Source: Propionibacteriaceae bacterium
Lineage (GTDB): Bacteria; Actinomycetota; Actinomycetes; Propionibacteriales; Propionibacteriaceae
Reading direction: 5' to 3'
Length of the DNA: 6,442 nucleotides
Assembly: GCA_031254155.1 (NCBI GenBank)
Contig: JAIRVA010000081.1
Span: 1 to 6,442, forward strand
In this document: in pieces, positions 1 through 5,206 of the stretch
How positions within the stretch are numbered: position 1 is the first letter of the stretch
Layout of the letters: the number at the start of each line of letters is the position of its first letter
Notes under the pieces: generated by a model
What the model saw: the letters and a program-made list of their open reading frames with translations, nothing else
Databases searched by the model: none
Told to the model about the DNA's origin: nothing
Position numbers and translations under genes: made by a program

Positions 1-471
1 CGGATCCTGCTCGCGAGCCCGTACGTGGAGCCCGCCCAGGCGCGGGCCCTCGGCGTGGAACTGGCAAACGAGCGCGCGGTCATGGCGACGGCCGATGTGA
101 TCTCGGTCCACCTCGGTGACACCGAGAACAATCACTCCGCCATCTCAGCCGAGCTGTTATCGCTGGTCAAACCGGGGGCCACGTTCATCAACACGGCCCG
201 CGGCATCGTGGTGGACGAGGCGGCGCTCGTCCGGGAACTCGCGACGGGCCGCTTCGACGCGGTCCTCGACGTGACCTGGCCCGGCGTGCCCGCGCCCGGT
301 TCGCCGCTGTGGACCCTGCCGAACGTCACCCTCACCCCGCACTGGGCGGGCTCGCTCGGGCGGGAACTGACCCGGTTGGGCGAAGGCGCGGTCGACGACA
401 TCGCGGCCTACATCGCTGGGGAACCCGTCCCCGGACTCATCGACCCCGCCACCGCCGCGTACATCGCCTGA
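1..471 (+). CDS. D-isomer-specific 2-hydroxyacid dehydrogenase, C-terminal part (5' end outside window)
   Basis: The reading frame is open from base 1 and ends at TGA 469-471, giving 156 visible residues. This covers the second half of the NAD-binding domain and the return to the catalytic domain of the family that includes phosphoglycerate and glyoxylate/hydroxypyruvate reductases. Visible hallmarks are the VISVHLGDT stretch, FINTARG with the substrate-binding Arg (nt 199-201), and LTPHWAG with the catalytic His (nt 340-342). Family members interconvert 2-keto acids and D-2-hydroxy acids with NAD(P)H; the substrate cannot be told from this fragment. The usual Glu of the DxxxPE-type motif that pairs with the His appears as Gly (nt 283-285) in an ungapped match, which could weaken or change activity. 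The gene ends before a hairpin and appears unrelated to the operon that follows. Family assignment is secure; the specific enzyme is not. Confidence 0.9.
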   Translation, partial: RILLASPYVEPAQARALGVELANERAVMATADVISVHLGDTENNHSAISAELLSLVKPGATFINTARGIVVDEAALVRELATGRFDAVLDVTWPGVPAPGSPLWTLPNVTLTPHWAGSLGRELTRLGEGAVDDIAAYIAGEPVPGLIDPATAAYIA

Positions 472-516
472 CCCCAGCACCGAGCCGAACTCCCAGCCAA
501 CCAACAACACCCGGGT

Positions 517-552
517 GGCCGGGCGACATAGCTTCACACAGCTAGCCCGGTC
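517..552 (+). terminator. Bulged hairpin, candidate terminator of the dehydrogenase gene
   Basis: An outer stem pairs 517-524 with 545-552 (six Watson-Crick pairs CCGGGC/GCCCGG, then one G-U and one G-C pair). A four-base bulge GACA (525-528) follows, then an inner stem TAGCT/AGCTA (529-533 with 540-544) closing a six-base loop. It starts 45 nt after the stop codon. No T run follows, so it is not a canonical intrinsic terminator. Actinobacteria often use hairpins without U tails, but the element could also be a 3'-end stabiliser or a protein-binding site. Confidence 0.4.
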
Positions 553-716
553 GGCATGGTCAGGCGCAACGGTGCGAAGCCGTGTCGCTTGGGAGACCGA
601 AAATAGCGACATGCTTTCGCATCTCTGGCCCAGGACCTCACCAAGGGCGAGGAGTGTGAAACCGTGTCACGGCGCCGGCCCCACACCGTACCCCGCGCCG
701 TACCTCCACGTACGTC

Positions 717-746
717 TTGTCGCTTGGCCCGCGATGACTTTAGACT
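717..746 (+). promoter_or_regulatory. Candidate SigA-type promoter of the fhaA-pbpA operon
   Basis: A -35-like TTGTCG (717-722) is separated by 18 bases from TAGACT (741-746), which fits the actinobacterial -10 pattern TAnnnT. Transcription would start near 752-754, leaving a leader of about 62 nt before fhaA. A short palindrome, ACCC-AGT-GGGT (747-757), covers the predicted start site and could be an operator or chance. A second -10-like TAGGAT at 765-770 might give an alternative, shorter leader, but it has no clear -35 box. Confidence 0.5.
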
Positions 747-801
747 ACCCAGTGGGTGGCTGAGTAGGATGTTTCTGACGCGATCACCCGGTACCGCGCA
801 G

Positions 802-810
802 AAGGGAGGT
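802..810 (+). promoter_or_regulatory. Strong Shine-Dalgarno of fhaA
   Basis: AAGGGAGGT lies five bases before ATG 816 and fixes that start. GTACC at 791-795 can pair with GGTAC at 808-812, which overlaps the last bases of this site, so a weak 5-bp hairpin could partly mask it. Confidence 0.75.
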
Positions 811-815
811 ACACG

Positions 816-1520
816 ATGGGATTGTTCTCCCAGGCCGAGAAGAAGCTCGAGGGCGCCGTCGGCGGCGTTTTCGCCCGCGCTTTCAAGGGTGATGTGCAGC
901 CCGTTGAGATCACGCACCAGCTCACCAAGGAGCTCGACCAGCAGGCCCAGATCCTCGCCCAGGACAAGCGCCTCGTACCCAACGACTTCCTTATTTCCTT
1001 GTCAAAGCATGATTACGCCCGCCTGTTCCCGTACTCCAAGACGATGACGGCGGAGATCACGACGGATTTGCGGGAGTACGCGGCGGAGCACGACTACATC
1101 TTCTCGGGCCCGGTCTCGATCCAGCTGGAGGAACGCCCGGACCTGCCCGTCGGGCGGTTCCTGGTCGCCTCGGAGACGGTGGCGGAGGTTGACGCGCCCC
1201 GTACCCCGACGGGCCTCAAGTCGGCCAACCTGGTCGTGGAGGTCAACGGGGTCCGGCACCCGCTGACGCCGCCCGGTTTCACCGTGGGCCGGGGCGCGGA
1301 CGCGGATCTGCGGATCAACGACCCGGGCATCTCCCGTACCCACGCCCAGTTTGTGGTGACCGGGTCGGGGAGCTCGCTCCGGGTCCGCATCCTCGACTTG
1401 AACTCGACGAACGGCATCCTGGTGGATGGCCGGAAGGTGGCGGAAGCAGAACTGGGGGACGGGTCTCGGATCGACATTGGCAAAACGCAGATGCTCGTCT
1501 ACGCACCGACAGGAAGCTGA
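816..1520 (+). CDS. fhaA: FHA-domain protein FhaA (DUF3662 + FHA)
   Basis: This 234-residue protein starts at ATG 816 behind a strong ribosome site. Residues 1 to about 117 match the DUF3662/FhaA N-terminal domain, opening MGLFSQAEKKLE. Residues about 136-231 form a forkhead-associated domain with the pThr-binding set in order: GR (R159), SRTH (173-176) and NSTNG (196-200). FHA domains bind phosphothreonine. In mycobacteria FhaA is a PknB-linked cytoplasmic adaptor tied to peptidoglycan synthesis and the MurJ/FhaA system. The mycobacterial protein is about 527 residues because of a long Gly/Pro/Tyr-rich linker; here the linker is only about 20 residues, so the protein is compact but has both end domains. 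It has no signal peptide or membrane span. It heads the operon and is separated from fhaB by one base. Confidence 0.95.
   Translation: MGLFSQAEKKLEGAVGGVFARAFKGDVQPVEITHQLTKELDQQAQILAQDKRLVPNDFLISLSKHDYARLFPYSKTMTAEITTDLREYAAEHDYIFSGPVSIQLEERPDLPVGRFLVASETVAEVDAPRTPTGLKSANLVVEVNGVRHPLTPPGFTVGRGADADLRINDPGISRTHAQFVVTGSGSSLRVRILDLNSTNGILVDGRKVAEAELGDGSRIDIGKTQMLVYAPTGS
1511..1516 (+). promoter_or_regulatory. Ribosome binding site deciding the fhaB GTG start
   Basis: AGGAAG lies inside the last fhaA codons, five bases before GTG 1522. It supports that GTG over an upstream in-frame ATG at 1426, which would overlap fhaA by 95 bases and add an unrelated basic leader before the membrane segment. 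Confidence 0.65.
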
Positions 1521-1521
1521 C

Positions 1522-2025
1522 GTGGCCGCGTTCACCGTCCTGGTTCTCAAGATCGCTTTCCTGGCGATTCTGTGGCTTTTCATCGTCCTCATCGCCGCGG
1601 TGGTGAACTCGGACATGGTCGGCCGCCGCCAGAAACGACACCGCGGCACCCCGCCCGCGCCCCTCCCGGCCGGTGAAACGACCCCGTCGGCCCCGCCGCC
1701 CGCGGCCCCCAAGCCCCACAAGCGGGGCAAGCGGGAACCGTGGGTCCTCGCCATGGACTCCGGCCTTCACGCCGGCGACCGGCTCCAGCTAGTGCCCGAG
1801 GTCCGGATCGGCCGCTCCGAGGCCTGCGAGCTGGTGCTCGACGACGACTACGTGTCCTCGATGCACGCCCAGCTCTCGCACCAGGGTGACGGGACGTGGG
1901 TCCTGAAGGATCTGGGCAGTACGAACGGCACGTTCGTCAACTCCCAGCGGATCACCGACCCCACGGTCGTCGGCACGCAGGATGTCATCCGGATCGGGAA
2001 CGTCCAGATGAGGCTGGAGACGTAA
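1522..2025 (+). CDS. fhaB: Membrane-anchored FHA protein FhaB (FipA-like)
   Basis: With the GTG start the protein has 167 residues, close to the 155 of mycobacterial FhaB (Rv0019c). One membrane segment spans about residues 4-27 (LVLKIAFLAILW core). A basic, Pro/Ala-rich linker follows (about 35-75), then an FHA domain (about 80-167) with IGRS (96-99), the Ser/His pair in SSMH (112-115) and GSTNG (132-136). The residue after the conserved Ser pair is Met (M114), where Arg is common. The family binds pThr proteins at the inner face of the membrane; in mycobacteria it has been linked to FtsZ/FtsQ complexes under PknA control and to the RodA/PbpA neighbourhood. The stop TAA (2023-2025) abuts the pstP GTG directly, indicating coupled translation. 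Confidence 0.93.
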   Translation: MAAFTVLVLKIAFLAILWLFIVLIAAVVNSDMVGRRQKRHRGTPPAPLPAGETTPSAPPPAAPKPHKRGKREPWVLAMDSGLHAGDRLQLVPEVRIGRSEACELVLDDDYVSSMHAQLSHQGDGTWVLKDLGSTNGTFVNSQRITDPTVVGTQDVIRIGNVQMRLET

Positions 2026-3363
2026 GTGCCGCTCACCCTCAACGCCATCGCCCACTCCGAGACCGGGTTGGTCCGCAAGTCCAACCAGGACTCGGGGTAC
2101 GTCTCGCAGTCAATGCTCCTCGTTGCCGACGGCATGGGCGGTGCCGCCGCGGGCGATCTCGCGTCGGCGGTCGCGGCCCGCGAGTTGCAGCACGTCGCGA
2201 ACGTCGAGGTCTCGGGCTCAGCGGCCCGCCTGGCGTTACGCGAATCGATCGTCCAGGCCAACGAGCACATTGAGCGGCTGGTCGGAGCCAACCCCGATCT
2301 GGACGGCATGGGTACGACGGTGTGCGGCGCCCTGTTCGACGGCCAGTGCATCTCCGTCGTCCACATCGGTGACTCCCGGGGGTACCTCTACTCCCACAAC
2401 ACGCTGCACCGCCTCACCCACGACCACTCGTACGTCCAGTCACTTATCGATGAGGGCCGGCTCGACGAGCGGGCCGCGATGAGCCACCCCCACCGCTCGC
2501 TCCTGCTGCGCGTGCTCAACGGGTCGCCCGAGGTGATGGCTGACTACTTCAGTTTGCCCCTCGCCGAGGGCGACCGGCTCATGTTCTGTTCCGACGGGCT
2601 GTGCGGGCTGGCCCCCGACGACGCGATCGCGGCGGCCATGCGCCTCCCCGAACCGGACGAGGCCATGTCGACGCTCATCAACCTCGCCCACGCCGCCGGG
2701 GCCACCGACAACATCACCATCATCCTGGCCGACGTGGTGGCAAGCGCCGCGCCCGCGCCCGGCGAGGACGAGGAGGGGACGGTGGTCCTGGCCAAGCTCC
2801 CGCCCCGGACCCACCACCGTTCGGCGTACGTCCGCCGGGGGCTCATCGGCGCCGCCGCCGACCCGCGGGTCGTGTCCCTCCTGGAGGCCCTGGAGCCGCC
2901 GGCGGAGGAGGGCGAGAGTTCGACGGCCACGATCCAGCCGCTCACCCCCGCCCAGGAGGAGCACCGGCGGTACGCGCCGTCGTCCAAGAAGTCGCACAAG
3001 GCGTTCATCCTGATCATCGTGGCCGTCGTCCTGGCGCTCGCCGGCACCGCCGGCGGCATCGCCTACTACGGGTCGCACCAGTTTTACATCGGCGAGTCCG
3101 ACGGCCGGGTGGCGATCTACCAGGGTCTGCCCGGCAGCATCGCCGGCATCCCGACGTCCCGGGTGTACGAGACGACGACCATCAAGCTTGACAACCTGCC
3201 CATCTCCTGGCGCGACCGGGTGACCACGACGATTTCCGCCAGTTCGGGCGGGCTCGACCAGGCCCGGACCACCGTCGAGCAACTCCAGACCAAGTCGGAC
3301 CAGTGCCTCGCGGCCCGTGCCACCCGGCCCCCCGGCACGCCGGCCCCGTCGGATGGGTGTTGA
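2026..3363 (+). CDS. pstP: PP2C-family Ser/Thr phosphatase PstP
   Basis: A 445-residue membrane phosphatase, the likely only counterpart of PknA/PknB in this operon. Residues 1 to about 238 are the PP2C catalytic domain. Its metal-binding acids are visible in VADGMGG (D35, G36), HIGDSRG (D116), CSDGLCG (D190) and GATDN (D228), and RKSNQD (17-22) marks the N-terminal phosphate-binding end. A roughly 85-residue polar linker (240-325) follows, ending in the basic SSKKSHK. One membrane span (about 327-348) and an outside domain of about 97 residues complete it. The outside part holds two Cys, one being the last residue, that could form a disulfide. The mycobacterial homologue is about 514 residues, so this one is shorter, mostly in linker and ectodomain. 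It starts at GTG 2026 immediately after fhaB, with GGAG at 2016-2019 as ribosome site. It should dephosphorylate the kinases, FhaA/FhaB partners and cell-wall enzymes. Confidence 0.95.
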   Translation: MPLTLNAIAHSETGLVRKSNQDSGYVSQSMLLVADGMGGAAAGDLASAVAARELQHVANVEVSGSAARLALRESIVQANEHIERLVGANPDLDGMGTTVCGALFDGQCISVVHIGDSRGYLYSHNTLHRLTHDHSYVQSLIDEGRLDERAAMSHPHRSLLLRVLNGSPEVMADYFSLPLAEGDRLMFCSDGLCGLAPDDAIAAAMRLPEPDEAMSTLINLAHAAGATDNITIILADVVASAAPAPGEDEEGTVVLAKLPPRTHHRSAYVRRGLIGAAADPRVVSLLEALEPPAEEGESSTATIQPLTPAQEEHRRYAPSSKKSHKAFILIIVAVVLALAGTAGGIAYYGSHQFYIGESDGRVAIYQGLPGSIAGIPTSRVYETTTIKLDNLPISWRDRVTTTISASSGGLDQARTTVEQLQTKSDQCLAARATRPPGTPAPSDGC

Positions 3364-3364
3364 C

Positions 3365-5206
3365 ATGGAGGGTTACCGCACGAGAGGTGTCGCCCAACTA
3401 CTCCTGATCCTCTTCGGCCAGGCGATCGGGTTCGCCGGGTTCATCCTGACCGGGCTGAACCGCGACAACGCCGTACCCGCCTTGTGGCCGGTGGTGGCCG
3501 TCTGCTGGTTCGGGATGGGTTTGCTCATCCACGTCGGCCTCCGCCTCGCCGTGCCGTACGCCGATCCCATCATCATGGCCATCGTCCTGGCCCTCACCGG
3601 GATCGGGCTCGCGATGTTGCACCGCCTCGATCTGACGAGCGGTGACCCGCCGATGCTCTACACGCAATTTCTCGCCATTGTGATCGGCGTGGCCGCGTTG
3701 CTCGTCATCGTCTTCACGCTGCGGGATCCCCGCCGCCTCCAGGGTTTCCCCTTCCTGCTGTCGCTCGTGGGCTTCGGCCTGCTGCTCCTGCCGCTGGTCC
3801 CCGGCCTCGGCCGCTCGATGTACGGCTCCCGCATTTGGATCAGCCTCGGCGGCTTCTCCTTCCAGCCGGCCGAGATCGCCAAGCTCGTCCTGGCCGCGAG
3901 CTTCGCGGCGTACCTCGCTGACAAGAAGGAAGTCCTCTCCCTCGCCGGGCGACGTTTCCTCGGGCTCGAACTGCCCAGGATGCGCGACCTCGGGCCGGTC
4001 ATCATTATCTGGGGACTCTGCCTCGCGATCATGGTCTTCGAGAACGATCTCGGTACATCGCTGCTCTTCTTCGGCCTGTTCGTCATGATGATCTACGTCG
4101 CGACTGGCAAGGCGTCCTGGGTCATCCTCGGCCTGCTGCTCTTCGCGGCGGGCGGGGCTGCCGTCATCCGGTACGCCGGTCACGTCCAGCGGCGCATCAA
4201 CTTCTGGCTCGACCCGTTCGCCTATCCGGACGACGCGACCCAGATCATCCAGGCCCAGTTCGGGCTCTCCAACGGCGGCCTGTTCGGCTCCGGCTGGGGT
4301 CTCGGCCGCCCCGGCCTCATCATCCTCCCCGCCTCAGACATGATCGCCGCCTCCGTCGGCGAGGAGATCGGCATCGTCGGGCTGATGGCGGTCATCATCC
4401 TCTACGGCCTGTTCGTCTTCCGCGGCCTCAAGACCGCCCTCGTCGCGACCGACCCGTTCGTCAAGCTCTTCGCCGCCGGCCTCAGCTTCGCCTTCCTCCT
4501 CCAGACCTTCGCCATCATCGGCGGCGTGACCCGTCTGCTGCCCCTCACCGGGCTGACGACCCCCTTCCTCAGCCAGGGTGGTTCCTCGGTGATCGCCAAC
4601 TGGATCCTGGTCGCGGTTCTCTTGGTGGTCTCCCACCAGGCCCGGCGCCCGGGCCCCGAGACGGGCGTCATCCTGCCCTCCGGGGCCACGGAACTGGCCG
4701 GCGAACGGACCCAAGTCATCTCACGTAGTGAACTCAAACGTATCGGTACGGGCGCGACCCGGCCCGTCCAGGCCCTCGAAGCCGCACAAGTACGTTTGTC
4801 GGAAAGCGGGCGGGAAACCGAGGCCGAAACCTGGTCTGGCAACGACGAAGAAACCGCGAGGGTCGCCGATAGCGTGATGCAATCAGATGACTCGGCGGTA
4901 CTAGTTTTTGAACCGGCTGACACCCAGGCGTACAATCCTTTCTCACATAGTGAAATTGTGTCGGTACCTACTAGTAATCGTAATGACGGCGATGCTATAG
5001 TTACACTACGTTCCCTGGGATATGGGGACGGTTCTGGTGTTCAACATCCACCTGATGTCCTGCTCGCCCCGCGGGACGAAGGGGGGCCCCAGAGCCGTCC
5101 CCATATCCCAGGTCTTTTTTCACCCCCGGATCCTGGTCCCACTGATCAGGGTGCGGACACGGTCGACCCGGATGAGGACGATTTCTTCGGAAGGGGGATG
5201 GATTGA
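3365..5206 (+). CDS. rodA: SEDS peptidoglycan glycosyltransferase RodA with long C-terminal tail
   Basis: A multi-pass membrane protein of the FtsW/RodA/SpoVE family, which polymerises lipid II into glycan strands together with a class B PBP. Residues 1 to about 430 hold around ten hydrophobic segments and the family signatures: SRIWISLGGFSFQPAE (W158), ENDLGTS, INFWLDPFAYP, and PASDMIAASVGEE, whose D325 aligns with the catalytic Asp of RodA, then PLTGLTTPFLSQGG. The remaining roughly 184 residues are a polar, acidic tail ending DDFFGRGMD, predicted cytoplasmic. The mycobacterial RodA is about 469 residues, so the tail is an extension. It contains several Thr in acidic or polar settings (for example GERTQVIS, PADTQAY) that could be kinase targets read by FhaA/FhaB; this is inference. 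ATG 3365 lies one base after the pstP stop; an in-frame ATG at 3353 is possible, and the ribosome site is weak for both. The DNA for the tail is AT-rich and carries a large inverted repeat. Confidence 0.93.
   Translation: MEGYRTRGVAQLLLILFGQAIGFAGFILTGLNRDNAVPALWPVVAVCWFGMGLLIHVGLRLAVPYADPIIMAIVLALTGIGLAMLHRLDLTSGDPPMLYTQFLAIVIGVAALLVIVFTLRDPRRLQGFPFLLSLVGFGLLLLPLVPGLGRSMYGSRIWISLGGFSFQPAEIAKLVLAASFAAYLADKKEVLSLAGRRFLGLELPRMRDLGPVIIIWGLCLAIMVFENDLGTSLLFFGLFVMMIYVATGKASWVILGLLLFAAGGAAVIRYAGHVQRRINFWLDPFAYPDDATQIIQAQFGLSNGGLFGSGWGLGRPGLIILPASDMIAASVGEEIGIVGLMAVIILYGLFVFRGLKTALVATDPFVKLFAAGLSFAFLLQTFAIIGGVTRLLPLTGLTTPFLSQGGSSVIANWILVAVLLVVSHQARRPGPETGVILPSGATELAGERTQVISRSELKRIGTGATRPVQALEAAQVRLSESGRETEAETWSGNDEETARVADSVMQSDDSAVLVFEPADTQAYNPFSHSEIVSVPTSNRNDGDAIVTLRSLGYGDGSGVQHPPDVLLAPRDEGGPQSRPHIPGLFSPPDPGPTDQGADTVDPDEDDFFGRGMD
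4719..4954 (+). repeat. Two near-identical copies of a palindromic 14-mer in the rodA tail
   Basis: TCTCACGTAGTGAA (4719-4732) and TCTCACATAGTGAA (4941-4954) differ at one base and sit 222 bases apart. Each contains the palindrome TCAC-N3-GTGA. Both are read in the rodA frame, giving SRSEL and SHSEI. They could be paired protein-binding sites, a repeated peptide motif, or remnants of a duplication; nothing in the window decides between these. Confidence 0.4.
4993..5001 (+). promoter_or_regulatory. Candidate extended -10 promoter inside rodA
   Basis: TGCTATAGT matches the extended -10 form TGn-TAtAaT, with five of six hexamer bases at consensus. No good -35 lies 16-18 bases upstream, which extended -10 promoters can do without. 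Start would be near A5008, six bases before the left arm of the inverted repeat. It could drive a short RNA or add transcription of pbpA. Confidence 0.35.
5008..5120 (+). ncRNA. Candidate small RNA or attenuator leader nested in rodA
   Basis: The unit from the predicted start (5008) to the end of the T run (5120) is about 113 nt. The ends pair through a 24-bp stem, enclosing 51 bases with room for inner hairpins: ACATC/GATGT (5044-5048 with 5054-5058) or GTCCTGC/GCGGGAC (5057-5063 with 5071-5077, one G-U). It resembles no RNA family I recognise. The same bases are also in the open rodA frame, so RNA function is a hypothesis based on layout. Confidence 0.25.
5014..5120 (+). terminator. 24-bp inverted repeat followed by a T run, terminator-like
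   Basis: Bases 5014-5031 and 5095-5112 are perfect 18-base reverse complements. The stem continues inward with a G-U pair and five more pairs (5032-5037 with 5089-5094), leaving a 51-base loop. Two bases after the right arm comes a run of six T (5115-5120), unusual in this GC-rich DNA and encoded by disfavoured codons CTT TTT TCA. Only the + strand has the T run, so the signal is directional. The loop is longer than in classic intrinsic terminators. It lies about 80 bases before pbpA and could cut read-through from rodA into pbpA, or end a nested RNA. Translating ribosomes on rodA would unfold it, so its effect would depend on translation. Confidence 0.45.
5191..5197 (+). promoter_or_regulatory. 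Ribosome binding site deciding the pbpA TTG start
   Basis: AAGGGGG lies five bases before TTG 5203. An in-frame stop at 5173-5175 rules out more upstream starts, and no other start codon lies between it and 5203. Confidence 0.6.

Larger units (their letters stand above)
472..815 (+). other. Intergenic region between dehydrogenase and fhaA
   Basis: No convincing gene lies in these 344 bases: the short frames crossing them have no ribosome site or recognisable protein. The left part holds a terminator-like hairpin (517-552). The right part holds a promoter (717-746), a possible second -10 (TAGGAT, 765-770) and the fhaA ribosome site. The middle (about 553-716) shows only small, weak inverted repeats and is less GC-rich than the genes. 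I looked for a tRNA cloverleaf and saw none. Confidence 0.7.

Noticed and set aside
553..716. Possible tRNA or structured RNA in the intergenic gap
   Set aside because: Only 4-bp inverted repeats were found; no acceptor/T-arm pattern or GTTCRANNC-like motif.
1426..1521. Upstream ATG extension of fhaB
   Set aside because: It would overlap fhaA by 95 bases and add a basic leader not seen in FhaB proteins; GTG 1522 has a good ribosome site and gives the expected length and membrane anchor.
2440..3366. Long open frame on the minus strand opposite pstP (308 codons)
   Set aside because: Gly/Arg/Asp-rich composition typical of the antisense of GC-rich genes, no recognisable domain, and fully covered by a well-supported PP2C gene.
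3398..4183. Minus-strand open frame opposite rodA (261 codons)
   Set aside because: Extreme Glu/Asp/Gln/Arg content is the antisense image of a membrane protein's hydrophobic codons; no ribosome site or family match.
4899..4975. Repeated TACTAGT at 4899-4905 and 4969-4975
   Set aside because: Only seven bases long in AT-richer DNA with no further matching flank; too short to call a repeat element.
5014..5112. Insertion sequence or MITE explanation for the inverted repeat
   Set aside because: No transposase, no matching target-site duplication at the flanks (5008-5013 versus 5113-5118), and the rodA frame is undisturbed.
4860..5206. Frameshift or pseudogene explanation for the odd rodA tail
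   Set aside because: The frame stays open through the AT-rich segment, ends in a plausible acidic tail, and overlaps the pbpA start by four bases as in intact coupled operons.
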